A stretch of DNA of 64,000 nucleotides, taken from Acetobacter estunensis (GTDB taxonomy: Bacteria; Pseudomonadota; Alphaproteobacteria; Acetobacterales; Acetobacteraceae). Positions 11,947 through 21,484 of this stretch are shown here, in pieces. How positions within the stretch are numbered: the first letter of the stretch is position 1; each line of letters opens with the position of its first letter. The DNA is taken from NCBI RefSeq assembly GCF_019083805.1, contig NZ_JAHRDV010000007.1:62001-126000 (forward strand). The letters run 5' to 3'. The notes under the pieces are model-generated. The model saw only the letters and a program-made list of their open reading frames with translations. It ran no database searches and was not told the DNA's origin. The position numbers and the translations under genes are program-made.

Positions 11947-12129
11947 TCAGGCTCGTTCCGGCACGCCGCCGGACCATTCCGGGCGACGGGACGGAGGAAT
12001 CCCGACAGATGACGTGCGGGTCAAGAGCGCGTGTCCGCGACACCGATAAAACCGGTACAGCCGGATGGACAGGAGTGGGGTGCGGGCATGGCGGCGCCTC
12101 TCCTCTGTCTGTAGTGGCTCAGCGGTCAT
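11947..12129 (-). CDS. Possible 60-residue basic small protein between plsC and miaB
   Basis: The ATG at 12129 follows a near-perfect GGAGGT site with 5-nt spacing (GGAGGTCACACATG). The gene begins 21 nt after the plsC stop and ends 3 nt before the miaB TTG. The translation starts MTAEPLQTEERRRHARTPLL and is rich in Arg, Pro and Ser. I recognise no family. It could be a true small protein or a leader whose translation feeds ribosomes into miaB. High-GC chance openness is the main alternative. Confidence 0.4.
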   Translation of the reverse strand: MTAEPLQTEERRRHARTPLLSIRLYRFYRCRGHALLTRTSSVGIPPSRRPEWSGGVPERA

Positions 12130-12150
12130 GTGTGACCTCCGACACCCTCA

Positions 12151-13236
12151 TCAGGCAAAGGATGGACGGCTTTTGTCAAGTGTATCGGGGGTATCCTCAC
12201 GTTTCCGTGATTCTTCGGATGGTCCCCTCAGGCGCGCCTCCCATTGGGGTGCATCCGGGACGTCGTTCTGGCGCAGTTGCGCCGCACCTTGGGTGACGGC
12301 GCGCCATGTGGCCTGTGCCAGCGCCTTCCGACTCGGGAAATCTTCCGGGTCGAGCGGTGGATGCAGCAGCACGGACGCGCGTAGGGAACGCCATTGAGCG
12401 AGCTGCCACACATGGGGGCCAAGATCCATGTCGCCATACCACGCAAAGACAGGACGACGCGCTCTGCCGATGGGTAGACCGTCGATGCGGTCATAGACCA
12501 GCGAGACGGGCTGGATCAGCGGCGTCATCCCCGGAGGGAAGGTCTCACCCATTTCGGACGGATCGACGCCCCGTAGACGCGGCGGCTTGGCGATGGCGAA
12601 GAAGGCGGACATGAAGGGCAGCACGCGCGAGCCGTCGGAAGAGGTGCCTTCCGGGAACAGCACCAGATTGTCGCCTTCGGCCAACCGCGAGATCATCTCG
12701 TCACGCTCGCGGCCTGTGGAATTGCGCTGTCGGCTGACAAATATGGTGCGACCGATCTTGGAAATGAGTCCCATGACCGGCCAATTTTCGATGTCACCTT
12801 TGGCCACGAAAACAGAAGGCAGAATGGTGCCCAGCACCGGCACGTCGAGCCAACTGGAGTGGTTGGAAATATAGATCACCGGGCGTTCGCCCTTCGCGCG
12901 GGCACGCTTTCCACCAAAGCCACCGGCGCGGCGGCCGATCGTGTTGATCTTCAGCGACAGGCAGCGGCACAGGATACCCCAGATTACGCGGGTCCAGCGG
13001 ATCTTGGCGGTGCCCGGCACGAGCAGCAGAACGGCTTCGAATCCCACCGAGAGAGGAACCCAGACGGCGATCGCACTCAGTCTGAGGGCTGCACGCAGGC
13101 GACGGCCGCGACTTTGGGCGGCCTGTTTGCGCTCCAGGGCGTCGGCCCGGTCGAGTTCGCGGGCATCGACGCGGAAAGGCGGTATGCGTCTCTTGAGAAA
13201 CGGCTGGGCGGCCGTGTGGCTACTGGCCGCGCACAT
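12151..13236 (-). CDS. plsC: 1-acyl-sn-glycerol-3-phosphate acyltransferase-like
   Basis: A 361-residue PlsC-family acyltransferase for phospholipid synthesis at the inner membrane. A hydrophobic stretch at about 52-75 anchors it. The catalytic H-X4-D is NHSSWLD (His126, Asp131), followed by FPEGTSSDGSRVLPF and the acceptor-site region LIQPVSLVYDR. It is longer than the E. coli enzyme at both ends. The ATG at 13236 is preceded by GGAGAAGCGT; earlier ATGs (13248, 13284) have poorer sites. It is the first gene of the miaB operon and is divergent from tamA; the 276 bp between them hold no gene. Confidence 0.88.
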   Translation of the reverse strand: MCAASSHTAAQPFLKRRIPPFRVDARELDRADALERKQAAQSRGRRLRAALRLSAIAVWVPLSVGFEAVLLLVPGTAKIRWTRVIWGILCRCLSLKINTIGRRAGGFGGKRARAKGERPVIYISNHSSWLDVPVLGTILPSVFVAKGDIENWPVMGLISKIGRTIFVSRQRNSTGRERDEMISRLAEGDNLVLFPEGTSSDGSRVLPFMSAFFAIAKPPRLRGVDPSEMGETFPPGMTPLIQPVSLVYDRIDGLPIGRARRPVFAWYGDMDLGPHVWQLAQWRSLRASVLLHPPLDPEDFPSRKALAQATWRAVTQGAAQLRQNDVPDAPQWEARLRGPSEESRKREDTPDTLDKSRPSFA

Positions 13237-13512
13237 ACGCTTCTCCATGGAGGGATGAGGATGACGGAAACATGGCTGTTTCATAGCCTCAAACAACAAA
13301 AGCGGACAATGTGGAGAAGCGAAACAAAAAATCGACATACATCATGACCAGAACCCGACATTCAGGGGTCGCGCCGAAGTGCGGATGTGTTCATTAAGAG
13401 GCGGATGGAAGAGCCTGTTGTCTTCTTGCGGGTGAATCGGATGGTTGCGGGACGGGAGACACAGGCTGTCATTTCCCGAACGGCACCAGCACGTTCGTTG
13501 CGCGGAGCCGCC

Positions 13513-15465
13513 ATGCAATTGGTGCGGGTTCTGGCTGTGCTCGTGGCGGCGGGACAACCGGTGCTGGGGGCCGATTCCTCTTCTGCATCCGGCAAGGGGG
13601 GCGCAGACACCAAGGGTGTGATGGCTCCGGCCGGTTTGCCCTACACGACAAAGATCGATCCCACGGGCAACAGCGATCTCGATGCCGCGCTGACCTCCTC
13701 CTCCGACCTGCTCTCGCTGCAGAAAACGCACGCAGTCGGTCCGTTTGCGCTGGCGGGTCGAATCCGCAACGACTACGCACGTTTGACCACTGCGCTGGAA
13801 AGCTTCGGCTATTACGACGGACAGGTCATGATCACGGTGTCTCGTCCGAAAGGGGCGAGTACGTCGGTGCAGGCGTCTATGGATGGGCAGGACATCGGTC
13901 TGCCACTCTGGCTGGCCTCACTGCCCACCAGTGAAACGCTGACGATTGCCATCAAGGCAAAGACCGGCCCGCTTTATAAACTTGGCGCGGTGCAGACTGT
14001 GGCGGCCGATCACAAAACGCCCGTTGTGTTGACCCCTCCCCAGCAGCAGGCATTCGGTCTGAAAACCGGTGCGCCGGCAGTAGCGTCCGATGTGCTGGCG
14101 GCGGGAAACAATCTTGATAATGCCCTCAAGGAAGAGGGCCACCCACTGGCAAAAGTGGATATTCCCACGGCCTTTCTGCGTCCCACGTCACACACGCTGG
14201 ATCTGCTTTATCCCATCACGATCGGGCCGAAGGCCGATATCGGACCAATCGGTCTGACGGGACTGGACTACACCAATCCGCGTTTCGTGCGCAGACGGAT
14301 GACGGTGAGTTCCGGGCAGCTTTATCAGCCCTCCAAGATCGAGGCGGCGCGTCAGGATCTGGCCTCACTGGGCATTTTTTCCAATGTGGGCGCGAAAAGC
14401 CCAGACAAGCTCGCTCCCGATGGCTCCATGCCGCTGACTTTCACCTTCAAGGAAGCCAAGCGCCACACGGTTGGCGCGGAAGCGGGCTATTCCACAGATC
14501 TCGGTGGCCGTGTCGGTGCGACGTGGACGCATCACAATCTGTTCGGCAATGCCGAGCGGCTGAAGCTGACAGCACTGATTACCGGCGTTGGCGGTACGGC
14601 GCAGCAGGGATTGGGCTACGATGTATATGCCGATCTCTTCAAACCCGATTTCCCTGGACGACACCAGAACGCCAGCTTCCGGCTGGAAGGCATCCGCCAG
14701 CTTTTCTATTCCTATCGACAGACCGCCCTGATCGCGCGTGCGGGTATCGTGCGGCAGCTTAGTCGTCGATGGAACATGTCCTATGGGCTGGCTGGCGAGC
14801 AGGAAAAGATCGACCAGTTCGGGGTGACGCGCTCCTATACGCTGGTGTTTGCGCCCATCAGCCTGAACTATGACAGTACGGATGTGCCTTCGCCATTGGC
14901 ACCTGCTACCCATGGCGTGCGTGTGTCCCTCAGCGGCACGCCGTCGGCCTCCTTCGATCATGGCACGACTTTTTTCGCACTGTTGCAGGCCAACGCTTCG
15001 ACGTATTTCGATCTGGCCAATCTTGGTATTTCTGCGCCGGGACGCAGCGTTTTTGCTTTCCGCGGCATTGTCGGCAGCGTGCAGGGCGCGTCCACATATG
15101 ACATTCCGCCCGATCAACGGTTGTATGGCGGCGGCACGGCGACCATTCGCGGCTTCCGCTATCAGGGTGTGGGGCCGCAGTTTCCCCACAGCAAATACGC
15201 TATCGGCGGCACCTCGCTGGACGCGGGGACAGTGGAGTTCCGGCAGCGTTTCTTCAAGAACTGGGGCATGGCCACGTTTGTCGATGCAGGGCAGGTCGGT
15301 TCGGGCAGCGCGCCATTCACCGGAACCGTGCGTGTCGGCGCGGGCGCCGGCGCGCGGTATTTTACTCCCATAGGTCCGGTGCGCGTCGATGTGGCTGTGC
15401 CGCTCAACCGTCCCCCACGTGGCGACAAATGGGAACTCTATATCGGTCTGGGAGAAACGTTCTGA
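13513..15465 (+). CDS. tamA: Omp85-family translocation/assembly protein TamA
   Basis: A 650-residue outer membrane protein with a signal peptide (MQLVRVLAVLVAAGQPVLG), POTRA-like domains over about 30-300, and a C-terminal 16-stranded Omp85 barrel containing RLYGGGTATIRGFRYQGVGP and the closing ELYIGLGETF. TamA partners TamB in lipid and outer membrane protein handling. The ATG at 13513 follows GGAG and fits the signal peptide. Its stop overlaps the tamB start (TGATG), confirming the pair. Confidence 0.93.
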   Translation: MQLVRVLAVLVAAGQPVLGADSSSASGKGGADTKGVMAPAGLPYTTKIDPTGNSDLDAALTSSSDLLSLQKTHAVGPFALAGRIRNDYARLTTALESFGYYDGQVMITVSRPKGASTSVQASMDGQDIGLPLWLASLPTSETLTIAIKAKTGPLYKLGAVQTVAADHKTPVVLTPPQQQAFGLKTGAPAVASDVLAAGNNLDNALKEEGHPLAKVDIPTAFLRPTSHTLDLLYPITIGPKADIGPIGLTGLDYTNPRFVRRRMTVSSGQLYQPSKIEAARQDLASLGIFSNVGAKSPDKLAPDGSMPLTFTFKEAKRHTVGAEAGYSTDLGGRVGATWTHHNLFGNAERLKLTALITGVGGTAQQGLGYDVYADLFKPDFPGRHQNASFRLEGIRQLFYSYRQTALIARAGIVRQLSRRWNMSYGLAGEQEKIDQFGVTRSYTLVFAPISLNYDSTDVPSPLAPATHGVRVSLSGTPSASFDHGTTFFALLQANASTYFDLANLGISAPGRSVFAFRGIVGSVQGASTYDIPPDQRLYGGGTATIRGFRYQGVGPQFPHSKYAIGGTSLDAGTVEFRQRFFKNWGMATFVDAGQVGSGSAPFTGTVRVGAGAGARYFTPIGPVRVDVAVPLNRPPRGDKWELYIGLGETF

Positions 15466-18400
15466 TGGCCGCCACAACGTCGGATGCTCCTAAGCCCCGT
15501 CGCTCCCTGCCGCGCCGTATCGCCAGAGGCGTCGGCTTTGCAGCGGGTGGCGTCGCCGGTCTTGTGGCGCTCACACTGGGCGTGGTGCTGGTGGGGGCCA
15601 ATGTCGATCCGGGGCGGCATTTCATCGAGCGGCAGGTGGCGTCGCTCACGGGCAATACGGTGGTGGTCAATGGTCTGTCAGGGCGTTTTCCGGACGCGTT
15701 GCACATTGCCCGAATTGAGTTGCGCGACACCAAGGGCACCTGGTTGACGCTGGAGAATCTGACGCTCGACTGGTCACCGCTGCGTATGGTGGGGAAAACC
15801 GTGCGGGTTGATGCGCTGAACTTCGACCGGCTGGCCATTCCACGTCTGCCTGTGTCGGACAGCACGAAAAAAACCACTTCCAGCGGTCCCACCAAAACCG
15901 GGTTGACCATCGACCTTCGCCATGTGAACGCACGCCGGATCGATGTCGGCGCGCCGCTGGCGGGTCTGCCCGCCGTGTTCGCGCTGGAAGGTCATGCCAG
16001 CGTGCCGGAACTGGACGCGCTGCTGAATGGCCTTTCGTTTCAGAAGTTGCCGCGCGCGGATGTGCTGATCGACCTCAAACGGCTGGATGCAACAGGCGCG
16101 CTGAAAGTCGCGGCAACAACCGACAGTCGGGCGCTCGCGCTTGATCTGTCTGTGCAGGATGGCGTGGACGGCATTGTCGCCAGTTTGAGCCAGATGCCGG
16201 AATTGGCTCCGGTGACGCTCGATCTGCATCTCAAGGGGCCGACAAGCGCGGCGGCGCTGGATCTGAAAGTGGCGGCTGGAGCGATCACCAGCACCATCAA
16301 TGGCAAGCTCGATCTGCTGGCCAGCACGGCGGATGTAACGGCTGCCGTAAACGCGCCGGCGATGACGCTGAGCAACAGCGTAAGCTGGGCGTCCATTGCA
16401 CTTGCCACGCATCTGACCGGAGCGTGGACCGCGCCTGCAGGCACGGGCAAGCTCATGGTGCGGCAACTGGTGGCCGGTGGAGCGCAGATCGGCACTCTGG
16501 ATGCGAATTTTGACGGCACGGACAATGGAGCCCCGCAGGATCGGCTGCATCTCGCAGCGGTGGCGGACGGAGTGCGTATTCCGGGTGGCAGCCCGACGCT
16601 TCTTGCGGCGGCCCCGCTGAAACTCGATGCCACTTACGCTCCGCATGCGCCAACACGGCCTGTCGTGGTGAATCTCTCCCATCCGCTGGTTCAGCTCGCC
16701 GCCAATGCGGACACACGTCCTGCCGTGAAGGGCAACGCGAAACTGAATCTGCCGGATCTGGCGCCGCTGGCGGCCGTGGGTGGGCAAAAACTGAGTGGGC
16801 ATGCCGATCTTGTGGCGGATTTCGCGTTGCCGGAGGCCAAGGGCGATACGACAACGGCCGCCCTTTCGGGCAATATCGCTGTGTTGGGCGGTCTGGCGCA
16901 GGCCGTGGGACTGATTGGTAAAGACGGAAAGCTCGCGGCGCACGCGACTCTGCGCAAGACGGGCGATGCAGCGTCCGGGCAGGCACAGGACATTCGGCTC
17001 GACAGTTTCACGCTGGATGGACGCACCCTGCATCTTGTGGCGGGAGCGCACGCGGTCGCGAAAGATGGCAAGACGACTCTGGACGATACGAAGGCCACGC
17101 TGAATCTGACCGATCTTGCGGCGGCACTCCCCAGTTTGCGTGGCACGGCGGCGCTGGATCTCACGGCGTCCGGTCCGACGGACGATCTGGCTGCCAAGGC
17201 GCATCTGACCAGCGATTTCGGCACGGCCACGATGCCCAAAGGGCCACTTACCCTCGATCTGGATGCGCAGCATGTGCCGTCCGCCCCGCAGGCGCATCTG
17301 ACGGCCAGTGGCAAGCTCGACCGTGCGCCGCTCACGCTGGATGTTTCGGCGGCGCAGGACAAGGACGGCAACCGGCACGTCGAGATCGCGAAGCTCGACT
17401 GGAACAGCGCGCAGGGGGGCGGAAAACTCGATCTTCCCGCTGGCCGCAAGATCCCGCTTGGCAATGTGGATATCCGTATCAAACGGCTGGCGGACCTGAC
17501 GAACCTGATCGGTCAACCCATCAGTGGCGCGCTTGTGGCGGAATTGGGCACGACGGCGGCCAATGGCGCGGCCCCTGTGAAGGCCACAATCAATGTCAGC
17601 GGGGATGTGGCCGTCTCCCCCTACCGTGTGGGCGCGCTCAAGCTGACAGGCTCGGTGCTCGATCCTGAAGGTTCACCAAGCGCCGATCTGGCGCTCACGC
17701 TCGACCGTGTGGCCGCGCCTTCTATTGCGGGCAATTTGCGCGCGACCGTGAAGGGGCCGCAGACCGCGTTGGCGACACAGGCGCAGGCCCGTTTTTCTGA
17801 ACTGTATGGCGCGCCGGGGATGCTCGATCTCGCGGCTGTAGCGGACATTCCGGGCCAGAAAGTGCGCGTGACGCGGCTTGCCGCCACCGCGCGCGGTGAG
17901 GATGTGCGGCTGCAGGCGCCCGTCACGGCGTCTTGGGGCAAGACGATGGGTGTGGACCATCTGCGGGCCACGGTAGCGCCGCCGGGCGTGCCAGTGGCCT
18001 CCATCGACGCGGCGGGAACCATCAAGCCTACGCTGGCGCTTACGGTGTCGCTGAGGAATGTAACGCCTGCGCTGGCAAAGCCGTTCGCGCCGACGCTCCG
18101 TGCGGCAGGCACGGTGTCGGGCGATGCGAAATTGTCCGGCACACTCGCGGCGCCGAAAGGGCATGTTCAGCTTACCGGACGGGGGCTGAAAATGCTGACA
18201 GGCGATGCGGCGGCGCTCCCTCCGGCTCAGATTGACGCGACGGCGGATCTGGGGGGAATGAGCGCTCGTATCGACGCGCGGGCCAGTGCGGGCAGCAAGG
18301 CGACTGTGCAGGCCAGCGGCACGGTGCCCACGTCCAGCACGGGAGCCATCGCGATGCAGACTCGCGGGCAGGTGGATCTCTCACTGGCCAACGGCATGTT

Positions 18401-19667
18401 GGGGGCCAGCGGCCGTCAGGCGTTGGGGCAGCTTGCTTTCGACATGAATGTGCGGGGAACGATGGCGCGTCCCACCGCCACCGGGACTGTCACGTTGCAC
18501 AAGGGCGATGTGCAGGATTTCGCGCAGGGATTTCATCTGGGCAATATCGAGTCCACGGTGCTGGCGCAGGGCGACAGCCTGACCATCCAGTCCTTCACCG
18601 CGCAGGCGGGTAAAGGCACGATGGAGTTGACGGGCAATGTGGGCCTGTTCCGCCTCGGCATGCCTGTCGATCTGCATCTCGTGGCGGACAAAGCGCAGCC
18701 GGTGGCGAGCGATCTGCTGACGGCCATCATGAACGCGGACATCACGGTGAAAGGGCAGGCGGACACACGGCTGAATGTGGCAGGCGGGATCGATCTTCCC
18801 AAGGTGGAGGTGAACATTCCCAACTCCATGCCCAGCTCTGTCGCGACGTTGAACGTGGTGCGCCCGGGTGAGAAGCCACCGGCTCCGGAGGCGGCGACCT
18901 CCACACGGGTGATCGGGCTGGATCTGAAGGTGAAGTCCCCGGGTGAGTTCTTCGTGCGTGGGCATGGACTGGACGCGGAAATGGCGGGCCTTCTGCATGT
19001 CGGCGGCACAGCGGCCACGCCATCCATTACCGGCGGATTCAACATGCGGCGTGGAATGTTCAGTCTGGGCGGCATCACGCTGAACTTTACCGAAGGGCAT
19101 GTCGGCTTCGATGGTACCGGCGTGAGTCACAAGCTCGATCCGACGCTCGATTTCACGGCGGAGCGCAATGCCAACGGGCAGACCGCGATGCTGAAGGTGG
19201 GTGGCTATGCCAGCGATCCGAAGATTACGTTCGCATCGGTGCCATCCCTGCCTCAGGACGAGATTCTTGCCATGCTGCTTTTCGGCACGGATGTACATTC
19301 GCTTTCTACCACCCAGAAGGCCGAACTTGGTGCCGCGCTTGCCACGCTGGCCGGTGGCGCGGGCTTCGATCCGCTGGGCACGATACGCAAGACGCTGGGA
19401 CTTGATCGTCTCGCGGTGGGCGGCGGCTCGGGCGTGGGCAATGGCGGCGCCAGCATCGAGGCTGGCAAATACGTCATGAAAGGCGTGTATGTCGGCGCCA
19501 AACAGGCAACGTCCGGCAGCGGCACGCAGGCGCAGGTGCAGGTGGATCTCACCAAGCATCTCAAGCTGAACACGACGGTGGGAACGGGCGGAAACGTGAC
19601 GGGCTTCACCACACCCGAGAACGATCCGGGCAGCAGCGTCGGCCTGATCTGGCAGTATAGCTACTGA
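15465..19667 (+). CDS. tamB: Translocation and assembly module protein TamB
   Basis: A 1400-residue AsmA/TamB-like protein. An N-terminal membrane anchor (about 27-50, VGFAAGGVAGLVALTLGVVLVGA) is followed by a very long repetitive beta-helical periplasmic region and the C-terminal DUF490 domain (GGFNMRRGMFSLGGITLNFTEG, LPQDEILAMLLFG, DLTKHLKLNTTVGTGG). It would span the periplasm and work with TamA. The start codon overlaps the tamA stop. Internal composition is Ala/Thr/Gly rich. The gene ends head to head with rppH with no spacer. Confidence 0.93.
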   Translation: MAATTSDAPKPRRSLPRRIARGVGFAAGGVAGLVALTLGVVLVGANVDPGRHFIERQVASLTGNTVVVNGLSGRFPDALHIARIELRDTKGTWLTLENLTLDWSPLRMVGKTVRVDALNFDRLAIPRLPVSDSTKKTTSSGPTKTGLTIDLRHVNARRIDVGAPLAGLPAVFALEGHASVPELDALLNGLSFQKLPRADVLIDLKRLDATGALKVAATTDSRALALDLSVQDGVDGIVASLSQMPELAPVTLDLHLKGPTSAAALDLKVAAGAITSTINGKLDLLASTADVTAAVNAPAMTLSNSVSWASIALATHLTGAWTAPAGTGKLMVRQLVAGGAQIGTLDANFDGTDNGAPQDRLHLAAVADGVRIPGGSPTLLAAAPLKLDATYAPHAPTRPVVVNLSHPLVQLAANADTRPAVKGNAKLNLPDLAPLAAVGGQKLSGHADLVADFALPEAKGDTTTAALSGNIAVLGGLAQAVGLIGKDGKLAAHATLRKTGDAASGQAQDIRLDSFTLDGRTLHLVAGAHAVAKDGKTTLDDTKATLNLTDLAAALPSLRGTAALDLTASGPTDDLAAKAHLTSDFGTATMPKGPLTLDLDAQHVPSAPQAHLTASGKLDRAPLTLDVSAAQDKDGNRHVEIAKLDWNSAQGGGKLDLPAGRKIPLGNVDIRIKRLADLTNLIGQPISGALVAELGTTAANGAAPVKATINVSGDVAVSPYRVGALKLTGSVLDPEGSPSADLALTLDRVAAPSIAGNLRATVKGPQTALATQAQARFSELYGAPGMLDLAAVADIPGQKVRVTRLAATARGEDVRLQAPVTASWGKTMGVDHLRATVAPPGVPVASIDAAGTIKPTLALTVSLRNVTPALAKPFAPTLRAAGTVSGDAKLSGTLAAPKGHVQLTGRGLKMLTGDAAALPPAQIDATADLGGMSARIDARASAGSKATVQASGTVPTSSTGAIAMQTRGQVDLSLANGMLGASGRQALGQLAFDMNVRGTMARPTATGTVTLHKGDVQDFAQGFHLGNIESTVLAQGDSLTIQSFTAQAGKGTMELTGNVGLFRLGMPVDLHLVADKAQPVASDLLTAIMNADITVKGQADTRLNVAGGIDLPKVEVNIPNSMPSSVATLNVVRPGEKPPAPEAATSTRVIGLDLKVKSPGEFFVRGHGLDAEMAGLLHVGGTAATPSITGGFNMRRGMFSLGGITLNFTEGHVGFDGTGVSHKLDPTLDFTAERNANGQTAMLKVGGYASDPKITFASVPSLPQDEILAMLLFGTDVHSLSTTQKAELGAALATLAGGAGFDPLGTIRKTLGLDRLAVGGGSGVGNGGASIEAGKYVMKGVYVGAKQATSGSGTQAQVQVDLTKHLKLNTTVGTGGNVTGFTTPENDPGSSVGLIWQYSY

Positions 19668-20162
19668 TCAGACGAGGTGGGCGAAGTCTCGCGCGATCTG
19701 TTCATAGACAGGTTTCTTGAAGCCGACATTTAGAAAGGGGAGTTGCGCGAGCGGCACCCATTTCCACGCATCGAATTCCTGATGCTTCTGAAGATCGAGG
19801 CGGATTTCGGTTTCAGCGCCTGTAAAGCGCAGAGCGAACCATTTCTGCGTCTGACCCCGATAACGTCCTTTGAGGGCCTTGCCGATCAGGTCGGCTGGAA
19901 GATCGTAGGACAGCCAGTCCGGGCGTTCTTCCAGCAGGGCAAGAGACGTCATGCCAGTCTCTTCCTCGACTTCACGGAAGACAGCGGTCTCAGCGGCTTC
20001 ATGCGCGTCGATGCCGCCCTGTGGGCACTGCCATACACCTTCATCCGGGCCTCCGCCTGCACCGGGCATATCGGTGCGGCGTGCGACGAAAACGGCTCCC
20101 ACAGAGTTGAGGATGACGGCTCCGACATTGCGGCGATAGGGAAGGGAAGCAGGATCTGTCAT
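19668..20162 (-). CDS. rppH: RNA pyrophosphohydrolase (Nudix)
   Basis: A 164-residue Nudix hydrolase that removes pyrophosphate from 5' ends of mRNA or hydrolyses dinucleoside polyphosphates. The Nudix box is GGIDAHEAAETAVFREVEEETGM, preceded by YRRNVGAVILN and WQCPQGG. The QKWFALRF and KHQEFDAWKWVPL blocks are typical of RppH. The ATG at 20162 (MTDPASLPYRRNVG) matches the family start; the upstream in-frame codons are rejected. It is the last gene of the minus-strand cluster. Confidence 0.92.
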   Translation of the reverse strand: MTDPASLPYRRNVGAVILNSVGAVFVARRTDMPGAGGGPDEGVWQCPQGGIDAHEAAETAVFREVEEETGMTSLALLEERPDWLSYDLPADLIGKALKGRYRGQTQKWFALRFTGAETEIRLDLQKHQEFDAWKWVPLAQLPFLNVGFKKPVYEQIARDFAHLV

Positions 20163-20187
20163 GCTCGTTCTCTTGCGCAATGTGGGC

Positions 20188-21465
20188 TTAGGGCGACGCT
20201 GGCGTGGCATCGGGGGGTGGAAGAGGGGTAGCCGTCACGGCTGATCCGTGGTGCGAAGCCGGAGAAGGCGTGTCCTTCACCGGAGTCGGAACTGGCCCTA
20301 CTGGTGTAACCGGATGCCCTTCCGTGGAAAGGGCACCGTTGGAGGTCCGGTTGCACAGTGAACTGACCGGCACAAGCGTTATGCCACGCCCGGCCAGTGT
20401 GTGGGTCCATTCTTCCAGACGCTGGAGAAGAACCGGACGCATCGGACCGGCAATGGCGATAGCTGTGCCGTTTTTCTTCGCCAGTTCCACCAGATGGGCA
20501 AGCTGCCCGTCGATTCCCGTGCTGTCCGCGTTTGTGTCCATGGACAGCGTGGCATCTCCCCCCATGACGGGGCCGATGCGCTGGGCGCCAGGCGTGGCGT
20601 TGAGGTAGAGCAGTCCGCGCTGGTCGAGAGTTTGGGCGACCATGGAAAAGTCAGGAGACTGCGCGTAGGCGTCCCCATCCAGTCCCGAGAAGGCGTTCGT
20701 CACGCCGACATAGCCATCGAAACGCGACAAGGACCAGTTCAGATTGTCCTGATCGGCTTTTGACGAATGATCGTAGCCGAGGGCTTTCGGTCCTTCATCG
20801 TCCAGAGGCGCGGTGGAAGGCTGCATGGGCAGGGAGAGAAAAATCTCATGTCCAAGTTCATGCGCGCCATCGAACAGCGATGTCTTGGCTGGTGCGTAGG
20901 CAGGGATGGCAAAAGAGACGGAGGACGGCAGATCCTGCACAGCCTCTCGGGAGAGATCGTCCGAAAGTCCGAAGCCATCGAGCAGGATGGCGATACGGGC
21001 ATTGCCGGGCGGGACGGCAGGCACCGCCGCGGCATAGACCTTGCGCGGCAGCTCCCCATTGGGACCGCGTTTGGGAAGGTTGTGCCCCGGTTCACCGGCG
21101 ACGGGTTCCAGCATGTTTGCCTGAGGCAAAGCGACAGGAATCGTTCCGGGTGGCGCATTGAATGGCGATGCCGGAGGTGTTTCCGGTGCCTCGGCAGGCG
21201 AGGATGATGCTTTTTCGGGCGTCGCGGTCGGCGGTGGCGCAGGAGGTGGCGCGTTACTGGCAGCGTTCTGAGCGACAACAGGTTGCGCGCGCGGCGCCAC
21301 CGTCAGACGGTCACGATGCAACGCCGCCCATTCCTGAAGGCCGATCGCGCCTAACAGGGCAAGCAGCGACGCTCCACCCCAGAAACGAACAAACAGACGA
21401 CCGGAAGGAGGCAGTCGGCGCCAGAGTCCCGTTGGGACATCCGGAGCAGTGGACGGCTGGTGCAT
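20188..21465 (-). CDS. Divergent polysaccharide deacetylase (YibQ/DUF610)
   Basis: A 425-residue protein with one N-terminal membrane anchor (about 28-46), a long Pro/Ala-rich linker (about 55-150) and a divergent polysaccharide deacetylase domain beginning RIAILLDGFGLSDDLSREAVQDLP. Family features include LPSSVSFAIPAYAP, HELGHEIFLSLPMQP and MDTNADSTGID. In E. coli the homologous yibQ follows gpmM and envC, the same neighbours as here. It is probably a periplasmic envelope protein; catalysis is unproven. A GTG at 21480, 4 nt after the ctpA stop, is an alternative start. The C-terminal tail is Pro/Thr rich. Confidence 0.85.
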   Translation of the reverse strand: MHQPSTAPDVPTGLWRRLPPSGRLFVRFWGGASLLALLGAIGLQEWAALHRDRLTVAPRAQPVVAQNAASNAPPPAPPPTATPEKASSSPAEAPETPPASPFNAPPGTIPVALPQANMLEPVAGEPGHNLPKRGPNGELPRKVYAAAVPAVPPGNARIAILLDGFGLSDDLSREAVQDLPSSVSFAIPAYAPAKTSLFDGAHELGHEIFLSLPMQPSTAPLDDEGPKALGYDHSSKADQDNLNWSLSRFDGYVGVTNAFSGLDGDAYAQSPDFSMVAQTLDQRGLLYLNATPGAQRIGPVMGGDATLSMDTNADSTGIDGQLAHLVELAKKNGTAIAIAGPMRPVLLQRLEEWTHTLAGRGITLVPVSSLCNRTSNGALSTEGHPVTPVGPVPTPVKDTPSPASHHGSAVTATPLPPPDATPASP

Positions 21466-21484
21466 GTCGGGCGAAGACACGTCG

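Noticed and set aside
10507..12012. A 501-codon frame antisense to miaB
   Set aside because: Covers miaB, whose radical SAM motifs establish the true strand.
15774..17516. A 580-codon frame antisense to tamB
   Set aside because: Arg/Gln/His-rich shadow of the repetitive tamB coding sequence without protein-like features.
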